From assembly GCA_020746105.1 (NCBI GenBank), contig CM036628.1:19611191-19675190 (forward strand): a DNA stretch of 64,000 nt. Reading direction: 5' to 3'. Shown piece by piece: positions 13,329-28,900 of the stretch (positions are counted from its first letter, which is position 1; each line of letters starts with the position of its first letter). Source of the stretch: Trogon surrucura (lineage: Eukaryota; Chordata; Aves; Trogoniformes; Trogonidae). The position numbers were made by a program, and so were the translations under genes. Below the pieces are notes generated by a model, which saw nothing but the letters and a program-made list of their open reading frames with translations, had not been told where the DNA came from and made no database searches.

Positions 13329-14331
13329 GGTTGATAGCACAACAGATTTAACATGATTTTAAAAGCCTGTGTGACTAGTAAGTCTGTTACCTGTGTAACT
13401 AGTGCAGAATTAGCAGTACGGGTTGTTGCACCCTAGGCTACGTGGGCTTGAGGTGCTGAGTAGCAGCACGACAACAGGTAGCTGTGAGACTGGCATTGCT
13501 CGTGCTCCTTCTTCTTCCTCAAATGTCAATTCCTTCGCCGGTGTAACTCAATTCTAGCCGACTGACTGCGTGAGACAAGGTCTGATTCTCACATCAGACT
13601 ACATGCGTGAGGTAATAATCAAGCTCCAAATCTTGCAGCAAGGGTGGTTATGGTTCACATAAAAATGCTTTTTATTAATGCTTTTATATGGTAGATTCCC
13701 TAAGCTCTCTCACTTAGTTGAAAACTGCTAAGAGCAGTAATCGTATTTCTTGAAAAACTTTTGTGTGAATGTAGTTGAAAGAAGTATTGCTATCAAGGAA
13801 ACCACGAATTCAGAGCATTAAAGACTATTATTTTGATTAGTTGCCAAATGTTAACCCCCCTCCATCATCATTCCTAACATTTACGTTAAAATCCTGACAT
13901 TTATATGGTAATTACCAGATGTAAGAATTAGATTAGGAATCATTACACACGGCGTTATGAAAAACCTGTGATGCAACGTTCCTACTATTAATAGCGTAAA
14001 TGCAAATGAGTGTTTTATTAATTACTACGATTTGTTGCACTTTTCAGAAACAAAAACGAAAGCTGCAGAAGCTTCACTTGGGTGCGCTGATTTTCTTCGC
14101 TGTAGTACTGATACAAATGTGTGCAGGCTTTCCTAACTCAGGTTCTACCAAAGAACGAGATCTCAGCAGAGTTTCCTTTTTCATAAGCACTACGTTAAGG
14201 GTAAGTTTTCCTTCGCAGAGAGGGTCATCATAAAACAACTTAATTGCAAAAAAAAATACACTACTTGAGAGGTGTTTAAGTATTGTGATGTTGATAATTC
14301 CAAGTGCTCATCCTCAGCTAGGGAGATCCTC

Positions 14332-14873
14332 ATAGAATCATAGAATCATAGAATGTTAGGGATTGGAAGGGACCTCAAAAGATCATCGAGTCCAATCCCC
14401 CTGCCAGAGCAGGAATGCCTAGATCATGCTACACAGGAACGTGTCCAGGCAGGTCTTGAATGTCTCCAGAGAAGGAGACTCCACAACCTCCTTGTTCCAG
14501 TGTTCCGTCACCCTCACTGAGAAGAAGTTTCTTCTCGAGTTTAAGCGGAACCTCTTATGTTCCAGTTTCAGCTCATTACCCCTTGTCCTATCAGTGGTTG
14601 TCACCGAGAAGAGCCTGGCTCCATCCTCGTGACACTCCCCCTTGATATATTTGTAAACATTAATGAGGTCACCCCTCAGTCTCCTCTTCTCCAAACTAAA
14701 GAGCCCTGGTGAGACCCCATCTGGAATACTGTGTCCAGTTCTGGGCCCCTCAGTTCAAGAAAGACAGGGAACTGCTGGAGAGAGTCCAGCACAGGGCAGC
14801 TAGGATGATTAAGGCAGTGGAGCATCTCCCTTATGAGAAAAGACTGAGGGAGCTGGGGCTCACCTCCCTTTTA
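14332..14873. mobile_element. CR1 LINE fragment with internal 5' inversion
   Basis: From 14332 to about 14700 the sequence is a minus-strand CR1 3' end: CATAGAATCATAGAATG repeats, then GGAAGGGACCTC, then a reversed reading frame with [18 protein letters not shown] and [19 protein letters not shown], the C-terminus of the CR1 ORF2 protein. From about 14701 to 14873 the next upstream part of the same ORF2 is on the plus strand ([18 protein letters not shown] ... [12 protein letters not shown]). The two pieces abut head to head, as expected for twin-primed reverse transcription. The element is 5'-truncated and dead. Confidence 0.85.
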
Positions 14874-15024
14874 AAAGTTAGAATAGTCAACTGCTTAGAA
14901 TGTGTCAGAGTTAGTGCGATAAACAGAAGTTTGGCTCCACTACGCTCTCGTAATGCCATGCAGACTGTGCATATGTATTCGAATATTACATTCTCACAGG
15001 AACCCTACCCCGGTTAAGGTACAG
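14871..15024. repeat. Duplicated segment, copy 1
   Basis: The block begins TTTTAAAAGTTAGAATA directly after the inverted CR1 piece, contains TTTGGCTCCACTACGCTCT and ends CATTCTCACAGGAACCCTAC plus CCCGGTTAAGG. A diverged second copy is about 1 kb to the right. I do not recognise the family. Confidence 0.75.
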
Positions 15025-15865
15025 GCGAGATCCTCATCTCCCTGACTCCTCGGGTTTTGCAAATGAAAAGCAGGAGCTGGTGGGAGGGCGGTGTTGGTGC
15101 CCGCTAGATGGCCCGCGCCTGCCAGCGATTGCTGAAGCGTGCGGAGCTGCGAGAGCTCCTGATCAGTGTATAAATGTCGTTTCAACTACAGTCTGATCAA
15201 ATTTATGTTTCCTTTTACCCTATTAGTGTAATAAGATTTCAGCGTTGAATATTCTTATCATTCTTAGTCTCTTCCTTCCTAATGAGGAACTTTGCTCTGT
15301 TTATGCCAGCAACTCCAGCTGCTCGAGCAAAATGGATGAGATCTGTCTCTCAATGAGAAAGGTGAACGTTTTGTGCATGTTTTTATCACACACTTATTGG
15401 AGTGGTATGTTGCACATTGTTAATTACACAGTAATTAACAAATACTGCACCTCCTTGCAGAAGTTCCTTACAGAACCTGATTTTTAATACTCAAACCAGA
15501 AAGTCTTTACTAAACAGACACTCCTGCACTGTATATTTAAGCATGCTCTGCTTAAATATGCTCATCTCACAGATGCGTTTTTTTGCTGCAATGTCAGCAC
15601 GCTGCCTTGAGTTGGTCTGAGCTCTGTGCAACATCTCCACCTTCCACTGTTCCATTTGTCCAACCATCTTCCAGTCTTGAGATTTACGTATTGGTTTGAA
15701 CTGGAGAGGATTATGTGGTGCATCTAAAGATTCTAATCCTCTTGATTAATCCTGTTACAATATCACATGATGAAGTTTCTACTTGTAAACAGGATTATTT
15801 TGCCTAGACAGGAAATTTACATACATGAAGGCATTAAAATGCCAACACTTGGGTTTCAAAGTCAA

Positions 15866-16069
15866 CCTTTTAAAAGTTAGAATATGTCAGGGTCAGTGTG
15901 ATAAACTTGGCTCCACTATGCTCTTATAATGTGCTACAAGTTATAATTATGTATTTGAATATTATGGAATAAACAGCATTTGGCTCCACTATGCTCTGGT
16001 AATATGCTACAATCTATAATGATATATTTGAATTTTACATTCTCACAGGAACCCTACCCCAGTTAAGGG
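15866..16069. repeat. Duplicated segment, copy 2, with nested tandem duplication
   Basis: It starts CCTTTTAAAAGTTAGAATA and ends CATTCTCACAGGAACCCTAC plus CCCAGTTAAGG, matching copy 1 at both ends. The middle is doubled: TTGGCTCCACTATGCTCT occurs twice about 80 bp apart, each followed by a diverged TAATRTGCTACAA and a TATTTGAAT tract. Copy 1 has only one of these units. Confidence 0.75.
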
Positions 16070-19000
16070 ACAGAGAGTGGGCTTGCTGGAGAGGGGAATC
16101 AGGATTACAACAGGTAAGGCTACTCTGCTGTAGGAGTCATGTCCCAGCTGTTATGGAATTTGTGAATGTGCCATAAAATATGGAAAGAGCAAGAATTTGT
16201 TCCAGGTTGAAGCAGTTAAATGCTGCAGGTCTGCCTGTTTATGCAAAGGAGTTCTCATGTGCTCTCACAGCTAACAGACTTCATAATTGGTTACTACAAG
16301 AATGTTCCTTAATATCTTTCTGCCTGATGTTCTGATAATTTCCTGAAATGATGAACACTCACACCTGCTTGTGCTGTTAGATATTTACATACAGAGGAAA
16401 GAAAACAGGTCCGTATTGTTATGAAATAAAGACCCAAATTCTCTGGAAACTTTTGCAATTCCATATCCGGGCTGCAAAACCTGACAACAAATCCATCTTC
16501 GTCTCCCAAAAGTGTCACAAGGATCATTACTGGGGGAAATAATTGTAGGCGTGTAGAGAAATAGGAGCAGTGCAGAAGAACAATACCTGTATTTGCACCT
16601 TTGGCTTTTCGGGGGGGGGGCCTCAAAACTAGATGCAATAATGTAGATGTGGTGGAATGAGTCCCAAGTATAAGGGAATAAACGACTTTCTTCATCCCCT
16701 GGCTGCACTCCAGCCGTCAGCCGCCGCCCCGGGGGAGCCCAGCCGGCAGCTCGAGTTTGCTTTGCTGTCTGCCGAGACTGTCGAGTTCATTTCAGAAGCA
16801 GCAAAGAAAATTACTGAAACTGGAGCAGCCTTTCACATATAACTTCACGTCTACCTACGCTGTGTCGATGACATGCATGTAGAACTCAGACTGCACGGTT
16901 TCAACATGAAGTGCCAACAGCATGGCATATGCTCTGATAAACTTAAGACGTAAATTGGCATTAATTATGCTGGAGATTTGTGAAAGCTCAGGCAAAGCAC
17001 TAGTTAACAATGGTTAATTATGTATTTAGTTCCATTAACCTTTCCTCTTGTGGATCAACTTCATCACAGGGCATTATAATTACCAGTATCTTTGACAATA
17101 ACACAGGATTCATGTCATGCCACATCGCACAAAGACTTAAATAACTAGGATTTCTAATGTAGCATGAGAGTTTTTAATCCTGAAGGTGCAGGTGTTGCCT
17201 AAAAGCAGTGGAAAGTTTTTCAGTGTCGATGCAGGAAACCTCCTCTCGCGGGGACAAGGTCGTTCTACATCCAAATATAGCCTGGAGAGCTGAACCACTC
17301 TGAGATAATGCCACGATTCGTATAGTAATCAGGGTACCTTCATTAAAGGCATTAGTGAGGCAAATCATCAAACCATACAGAATAATGCATTCAATCACTG
17401 CGTGTTCTGGTGAAAGCTTTCTTAAGGCTATTTCATTCAGTTTGTACCACGGATGTAGCCCTTCTCTAAAGCAGCGGTCTCAACCTGACAGGACAGTGGA
17501 AAAGACAATTCTATTCATTATTCTAGTAAGACTTCAAATTCTTTTATTCAATAAGGTTTGAACACTTCACATTGATGGCTCTGAAAATGACAGAAATTTG
17601 AGGGGGAAGACAAGCTGAATCCCCAAATGTCCTTAGTTTTGCTTTTGAGAGAGCTGAAAGAAAACTAATACTATTTCTTTAGCACTAAAATACCATACTT
17701 TTCATCCAATTTTAATTTAAAAAACGAATTAATCTACCAGAAAAAATAATAATGAAAAAGAGTGAACTAGGTTTCTTCCTCTGTCTGTATTAACTGTCAA
17801 GGGATAACTGCTTTACTAGCATTTGCATTCATGTTAAAATGGAGTCAAAGTACACGAGCAGATCTTTATTTTCAGATTTCAAGCTTGCAATGAATTTTAG
17901 GCCACCTTGCAGCACCTACTAGAACCGCAGTACTAAATGAAAAAGACATCCTTAAAGTGGGAAGCAGTGGGAACTGGTCCTGTAAAATCTATCTTTCACC
18001 ACCTCTCTGAAAAGGAGGCAAGAAAATCCTAACTGAAGTGTTTGCCTCTAGTCCAGCAGAGACAATACTGGAGCGCGAGTTAGGACTTTTTTTGGGAATC
18101 AAAATGGGTCAAAATGGGTCACCATCACCTCCCTTTTATTTGTAAAAACACAGAAGAATCAAACCACGGGAAGTTGTCCCTGGGCATTCGTTGTCCCAGA
18201 ACCATGAGTCTTTCAGCAGGATCAGGCAATGGCAACGCTGCTCAGTGCTGCCCTGGTCCGAGGGCACGGGGAGGAGAGGTGAGATCTCGAGGTGTGCTTA
18301 GAGAGGCTGGATGCACTGAGGGGTAAGTGAGCATAACCCCGGATTTCCCTCCTCTGCAGTTTTGCAAGGAGCAGGTAAAACAGTGGCACGCGTAAGGTGT
18401 GTTCTTTGTACAACAGGGGAATTATATAAATGGTGCATGAAGGAAGAAATTAAAGGGAAATTCAGCTCAGTGAACAAAGGGAATACTATTAACATCTTCA
18501 TTATGCTTTTACCCCTGGACCTGCCTCTTTTTGAAAGGATTCAAAGCCTGAAGGTACTCGATTTTCAGCAGTGTGCAAAGTTTGAGTTAATCAAACTTCT
18601 TCCTGTGCATATACCCCACAGAAAGTCTTCTCTAAGAAGTGTTCTGAGGAAACGTGCTCTAATGCTTAGAGCAAAGCTCTGGAAGCTATTTCTAGTTGCA
18701 CACAATGACCTTCTGTTTGATCTTGGGTTAATTCACTTAAATTTGTTAAGTGTTCTTTATTCTAACAAAAGGGTATTATTTTTTCCCGTATTTCTGTTCA
18801 ATATCATTACTAATATCTACTAATTCCTCAGAGGAATTTATAGTGCTCAGTTCATGTTTGATTTCTGTAGCGATACCCTCAGCTGAAAGGAGTAATAGCA
18901 GTATAAATGCACCATCTTCTAATTCTCAGGCAGACAAATAATAAGACCTCCAGGCAAGAACTACCAATCAAAGAGGTTTGATTTTCTGATGAGTAGTCTC

Positions 19001-19940
19001 TATTCATACAGTCCCTAATTCATATTTTTGGTAGGACTTGTATTCCTCAGACCAAAACTGCATTTGGTCATCGGAAAAGCACAACAAAAAATCAGGCTAC
19101 TTAGTTATAACTTGGAAAGCTTTTGTGAGAGAGGGTCTTTGACGCTCTCCTATGTAGCTCCTCAAGGCAGCGAGTTTTAAAACTCCAGATGCAGCACACA
19201 GAAGAAACATGCAGAGAATTGAGGCAATCCTGGCAAAGTGCTAGTCTCAAAGCATCGTTCGGTTAAATCTGCTGTTTGACAGCAGGGCATTCCAATCCCA
19301 ACCCTCCCTGCAAACAATTGCCAGCGAGTGTCTGGTAGTAGATATGCCTTAAGGGTGGCAAAGCTTAGCATATGCTTTTTACCGGGAGCATAACGCAGTA
19401 GTAGCAATATGCACATAAGCAATGACACAATGTTCCTTTTGCATATGGAACCTAAATATTTTAGCAGTTGAGAACAACACAGTATTGGATAAGTCAACTT
19501 CCTCCATAAATGAGAAAACAGATATTCACCATCTCTTGCTATGATATTTTTAATGGCGTTTCCTATGGTAGTTGTTTCTTGCACACTTGGTTCTTCTCAA
19601 GACAGTCATACTGAACCAAAGACAGTTTTTTCTCTTGCCTAACATATCTTTATTTTTTGCTTTACTTATTTAACTGACTGGGCTACGTGGAAAGCTGACC
19701 ACAGAGTTATTCAATTCTTCATAAGGCAGTTTATGGAATTCACATTAAGTTTTATCTTTTATAATAAAGAGAAGCACCAAAGCTTAAGTGAATCTATTAT
19801 GCACTATTTACAAATTTCAGGCTTTTTTTGGTGTAACTTCCTACTCTGGGCTTTGCAAAGTTTCGGTAGCATATGTAGTACACTTCCAAGAGCAATCCCT
19901 TAATTTATTGACATATGAACATAATTAACACATTACTTAC

Positions 19941-20014
19941 TGTTTTCGTCTGCATTCAATTGCTCTATCTATCCTGAACTCGGGTAAACTGATGAATCCT
20001 TCTGCTTTTTCATC
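19941..20014 (-). CDS. CNKSR2-like: CNK exon: PH domain middle
   Basis: The exon is 74 bp: 24 codons plus CA of a split His codon. It lies between TTGATAG and AAAACA|GTAAGT. The peptide begins DEKAEGFISLPEFRID and ends RAIECRRK. DEKAEGFISLPEF is almost unchanged from CNKSR2; substitutions are conservative (R for K, I for S). It forms the beta-5/beta-6 part of the PH fold. The split codon gives His, as in IPCEF1, where CNKSR2 has Tyr. Confidence 0.95.
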
Positions 20015-22960
<2,946 letters not shown>

Positions 22961-22986
22961 CTTTTGACCATTTTCTGCTTTTTACC
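22961..22986 (-). CDS. CNKSR2-like: Tentative 26-bp CNK microexon before the PH domain
   Basis: These 26 bp would encode GKKQKMVK plus the first two bases of an Arg codon. They lie after a pyrimidine-rich CCCTCAG acceptor and before AAAAG|GTAACT, which is a weaker donor. Phase 0 in and phase 2 out are exactly what the flanking exons at 40891 and 21628 require. The product joins to RRISCKDLG. In CNKSR2 as I recall it, the residues before RRISC are GPIAGKSK, also eight residues starting with Gly and ending with Lys, so size and basic character agree. It is too short for homology alone, so this is an inference from phase, position and composition. Confidence 0.55.
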
Positions 22987-25900
22987 CTGAGGGAAGCGTA
23001 ATGGAATGACTGGAAGGGAAAAAAATAAATATGAAAAAAACAGCTCAAGTAATAGCAGTAACACGTAACAGTGAGCATTCACCACCATCTCCATGGTTAT
23101 ATCTTAGGGTTAATCATCATAGGATCAGTTATCACAGGATCTCATTTCTGGTTTTGGCATTTTTCTCCTCACCATGTTGTCAAAGAGAAAACACATTCTG
23201 CAAAAGTCCTTGTTAACAGCTGTGGGTACAACATATTAAAGAAGTGTTTAAATGACACAATGTCAAAATTTAAAATAACTGAGACTTAGAACTGAAATAA
23301 AAATTAAATTAATATTTAGGATGGTGAAGGATTACAGCTTAAGCACTACAGAAAAGAAAACAGGACTCCTACTACCAGAGAGGCAAAGTTTTATTTTAAA
23401 CACAAGTGGAGGAGGAAGGACTTGTTGTTTTGCGCATGCAGAGACCTGTTTGTAACCTTCCTGCACCTTAGCCAGTGTGCAGCACTGAGCACCACAAACA
23501 TTTTTAGTGGCTTGGAGAAATCAGCAGTTCCTGACTCCTTAGAGAATGGGCTCAGACAACAGCAGCTTCGTGTGTTCTGTTTATCTTGGACTGTCCTCCC
23601 AGTCTATGAAAGTTTCACAAAAATACTGTAATTCTGACCGGTGACATAACCGGATGGATGTGAACTTCTCTCTTTTGTTTTGAGCACTAGAGAAGACAAA
23701 GATTAATGCTTGCTCCTGTCCTACAGGGAATGTTGTAAAAGAGTCAGAAATGAAAAAAAGGATAATCAAAAGTAAGTCTCCGAGAACGTATAAAAGGTGC
23801 ACAGCAACACCGGGGTTTCTTATTGATGTATCTCAGTCCACAGCAGCAGTTTTTGTCACTCACACTGTGCCAGCTGGGCTGCTGTGGTGACTGTGACTGA
23901 AACAACCTGTTGAATGTTCCTCTCTCTGCACAAGAATGGAATAGGACAGAACAGGGTCCTTGCGGAAAAAAAGAGATCACCACAGTTGTCCACCATTTAA
24001 GCTAAAAAAATACGGTGCTAGAATAAACCCCTATAGTTACATTGCAGTTTTCATATGTGATTAAAGAGAAATGGAACAACTGGACGACATGTACATCGGG
24101 CTACTCACCAGGAACTGGTGTGCATCATCCAATGTAAAAGTGTTAAAAATATTGCAAACACAGGCACGACAAATCAAGGAGAGCTGAAAATATTAGCTCT
24201 TGTCAAAACATAGGTTAATTAGTCTTACTATGTTTTGTTTATTCACACGTACAATAGATTCCAAGCAAGAAAACTAGAGGACATGAAATACCTTGGGAGT
24301 CAATACTTAATTAGCACTGCTAAGTTACAAAATTCAAGCTTCGGATTCTGCGAGATAAAGGAACTACTATATAATTAACTTGGTGGTAAACACGGTAAGG
24401 AAACAGTCAGAACTTGCATCTTCAAAATGACTCAGAGTTGCCAGGGGAAACAGCCCGATGATGTGAGAACCCGCTGCAGTCGTCAGCACTTCAGTTCTCA
24501 TCTCGAAACCACAACACAAAGTAGAATGTCAAGCCCAAAAAGAGGCACACCATGAATAAAACCCCACGATAGGTTGAATCTATGCTACGTGAAGCTAAAT
24601 TAATGAGACCTCAACACGGTCACAGTGCAGGAGCAGGAGTGCTGCCATGGAACCCCCAAAGGAAAAGTTATTCTGAGGTTAAGGAACGCCCTGGAGACAA
24701 GAGATTTGGTCATCTCTCAGGATGAAGGGACCCAAGCCTATCATCTGGCAACTCTCGAAAGTTATTTATCACCTGCTTAGTGAAAAAAGTGCTAAGGCTG
24801 AATGAAGAAACAGACATGCCACACTTGAAGGTTCTGTTGTTTGTTCTTTGTGCGAAATATGTGTGAAATAAGGAAATACTGTCTAGATGTGTCTTCCATT
24901 GAAGAACGTCAAAAGTGCTATCACAAAAATCTTTGAAAATCTTAATTTCCTATCTCCCTATCACAGTGTAAATATTTTAAGAGTTTTAAAAACAGGGCAA
25001 CCTTCCCTCCAGAAGTCTCTTCTGACCTACATGTTGTCTATGATTCCTCTGCCAAAACTAGTACAGACTTTAGAACTGACCTGTTGTGGTTGCTGTAGCC
25101 AGTTTTCTGACTATGGAAATTATTCCTCGCTTTTTATTTTCAGATATTTCATAACACAGACAAACTTCAAGGCTTGTGATGCCTGAAGTATCTTTTAAAA
25201 ATCTGACAATGAATTCGACCGTTGGGGACTTCTTGTGATTTTTTTGGAGTATGTTTGTAAATCATTACCTTCCTCATGGATGTGCTTCCTTGATGGTCAA
25301 TGGCAGAACTTGCATATCTAGGACAGAGAGGAAGAAAGATGTCAAATAATTACAAAATAAGTAGTGCATACACACATGGTCTATGTTTAAAAGTGTATGC
25401 TTACAGATGTGATCATGCATCAAAGTTATTTAAAATACAGCACTTAAAATGGGAGGCCCTTTGGAAATTTAGCCATTGTTTTCAATGAGCAGTGCTAATG
25501 GTATTAAGAACCACAAAACCAGTCTTAAAAATCTGATTTAGAACAGACAAACCATTTGAGAATATCTGGTTCTGATCCAAACGCTGGCCTAAAAATACTC
25601 AGAAAAGGAGTGGAAGAATGGAAAAGGCATTGAGGGGAAGGAAATAAAAAGGAATAAAAAGATTGTGGACATTTAAAATATATTCCAGAATTCTGTTTGT
25701 CGTAATAGTATCTGAATTAAGTCTGCAAGAGAGGAAGTGGCATTTTCTCATTTCATGATTTCCATTGTTGTGAGAAATTGAGTTTACCAGTAGAAACAAC
25801 TGCTGCATTGCCAGTTACAAGCAGCTGTCAGTCCTGAGTCAAAGGAAATTCCCAGGCTGCAGGGAAAAGACGGGATGTCTAACATAAAAATTAGAGTCGC

Positions 25901-28900
25901 AAAAGTTAATATGAAAGACATGGAAGCTCTGAGCTGTCTGTAGATAAGGATTGAAAGAAACAACTGAAACCTTCCCCAAAGTTCAGCTTACAACATTTGG
26001 AAAAGGGATGGACAGACGGCCAAACCGCTGCAAGGCAGATTTTGTCATTAATGCTCCATTTCTGTCTGCCCGTGAGAACGCCGTAAAAGCACTCCGATCC
26101 TGCTGGCCCCTCCACTTTCTGGTCCGCTTCTTTAATCATGGCTTTGACCCATCTGGAAAGTGTCTGTTTCAATGCTTCCATTCTTTCTCCCAGCCAATAT
26201 ACAATATGAATAATACATCTGTGGTTTGCATCTAAAAAGTCCTTAGTCAAGTTTTATTTGCTTCCATGCAAACGGAATAACGCGGCTCCTCACAGTCATC
26301 ACAGAATCTTACCAGCAAAATTGCTCTCAAGTTATAGAAAGAGTCTGCAATCAAGCTCTTCAAAAGGTACAATGTGCAATTTCCCAATGGCTGGTTCACG
26401 AGAACACACATGTAGCACTTTGGATGGATCTACCTCCTCACAGGAATGCATTTTTAAGCACTTTCTCTGGATTCGTGACTTATATTTATGTTATTAGTAC
26501 TTCCGTAGCTTACGTAACATATTCCTGTGACAACAAGTAAAGTCTCACTGCAGATTAATTATTGAGTATTTTGTAGTGAGATTTGAAAGCCCTTCTCAGC
26601 TCCATGCTGGCTCAGCTCCTGGCTCAGCACTGCGCTACAGGCTATTGCTGGATACTTGAAGCACCAGCCAGCAGGCTCAGATGTGTCTGTACTCTCCTGC
26701 ACTCAATACACAAAGTTGACAAAACAATGTCAAGACTAGAAGTTATTTTCAAAATATTTCTCTCTTCTCACCTCTCCAGCATTAACCACACTTAAAAAAA
26801 TTTTCAGAGCATGCCACTGTGGACATGATTAAGCTGTCTCTAAGAACCAATATTTACAAAGAAATGAAAAAGAACCTGACCAGCATTTTGATATGGAAAC
26901 TAAGTGCAAATATTCATAAAAACTGTTTATTCAACTGGCAGTCATGCAAGGCGTGAATGATACAACTCTCCTCTGCCTTCTCCTTCCCTTGCTGGTCCAT
27001 GTGGCAAGTTAAGCACAGGAAGATCCTCAAACCCAAGGTCTCCCTAAAGATGTCTCAATTACATTCCACACGCATGTCCAGAATCCACAGCTGTCAAGGT
27101 TTCCTATCACTAGCAAAGCAATCCTCCTAAAATAAAATGCAGATTAAAGAGCACAGTGAGCCCTGCTCAGCATGCAGTCAGATGTTTGTTTGCAATAAAA
27201 GCTGCAGGAGTGACTCCACGTTAGACACCCGTTACCACTTTCTCATCTGTGAAGCGATAACAAAGAGGGTCAAGTGCTTCCAGGAAAAAGGGAAACAAAA
27301 CTGGCTGCATATTCAGGAAGCGTTTAATCTAGCCTGCCTTCCTAAAACCTTGGACCACACACATTTAGTGATTCCACCTCCAGTCGCTGAGTAATTTCCT
27401 AAATCCTGACACGTGCTCAGAAGAGAAGAACCACGACTTGCCTGTGGCTGCCCTACTGCTCCAGCCACAAGGCTGCTGAACCGCAGAGCTCAGATCTTCC
27501 GCAGAGATGGATGTGCCCATGGACAGCATCTCCTAATGAGGGGTGTGGGTGCTCTGCAAGGCTGGGGAATGTCCAGCCCTGTAACGTTGGGCCGAATACG
27601 TGATGTAGAGGGGCCAAAAGAGGTTGGAAGAAACCAGTTGCAATGCAGAAATACCTAGCTTTTATGCTGCTTAAGGCTAAAAAAAAAAAGTTGCTAGATT
27701 TGCTTTACATTCTACTCAGTTAATGAGTTTAAAAAGTTAGATATTCATAGTAATATTCTGTAGTCTATTTCTCACAGAGCTGCTAATGTTCTCAGCGTAT
27801 ATTCCCCACAGTACATTCTACTATGTGCAAGAAATGTCTTATTTCTGGTTTTTTTTTTTTTTTAATTTTAACAAAAGATGGGATCACATCATGGAAGCTC
27901 AATAGGCAACTGCACAGTTAATGAAGATAATGCTATTTTATTTAAATACGTGAATCTATCCACAAAACTTGTCTCCCTCTCCCCAAAACCTAATTACATG
28001 TGATAAACACCTGAAATATTTTTCTTTTGGGCTAAACTGTTTAAACCACTTAAAAGTAGGTTATTAAGAGAAAGAAGATGTAATTCTGCCTCTTTTAAGA
28101 CATTTTTCAACATATTGGAAAGATACGTGGTCATCGTTTGGACCCAAAATTTAAATTGTGTCAGAGAAGGATTAGGAGAGTTATCCTACAAAAGACTGTA
28201 AAATAGAAGTCTTTTGCTAGAATAGAAAAGAATAGGCTTTTGCTATGAAAGTTTGCCAAAATTTCATCAAGTCATATGTCCCTGGAAAATATCTCTTGGC
28301 AGATACCCAGCAGAGAACTTGTGTCCTGTCCACCAAGGATGTTCCATCTGGGTTGTACCGTCGGTGCCAAACTGAGCATGTGCAATCCGCTCAGAATATC
28401 TTGGCGTGCCTTACACCGTGAAGAGCAAAATTCCGCTGCAGCTCTTCCTGGTGGCTGCTAGAAACTATGGGCAGGGGGAAGAAAGACAAAAAAGGGGCAA
28501 GGAGTATGACTTTTTGAGGGCAGGGTCAGCTATTTCTTTGTGTTGCAAAAAGTCAGGTAGGAAGGACCCGAGGGAAGGAGCAGGTGTGAAAGAGTTGGGA
28601 GACTACGAGAAAACAATAAATACGTAAGATTTAGAGAAAATTCCAATATTAGAGTAAGGGCAAAAGTTGGAATCCAGTTGTTACTTAAAAAGAGACTGAG
28701 AGCAACACATTTTCTCTGACCATGTAACCCTGTCTCATATAGGATGGATTCTGCTTTGGCTCTGGTTTGGAACAAAATACTAAGCAGGACTAATTTATTG
28801 TAAAAATAAGAACCTACATTATACTGAGGTAATGGACAATGAGGTAGTGGACTACTACGATGGCAGCAAATGTAGAGACAAGACTCTATTTTATAAGATG

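Larger units (their letters stand above)
11997..19940. other. Intron with CR1 fragments and a local duplication
   Basis: This ~7.9-kb intron holds two CR1 fragments, a duplicated segment and two CpG-richer patches (about 15025-15150 and 16700-16765). The rest is AT-rich and unremarkable. A 153-codon open frame on plus (18362-18823) and a 135-codon one on minus (19177-19584) show no family I know and are probably chance. Confidence 0.6.

Noticed and set aside
14419..15017. Open frames of 91 and 102 codons as host genes
   Set aside because: Both are parts of CR1 ORF2 in opposite orientations.
15095..15115. CTCF-like site (GTGCCCGCTAGATGGC)
   Set aside because: It needs an inserted base to fit the consensus; too weak to call by eye.
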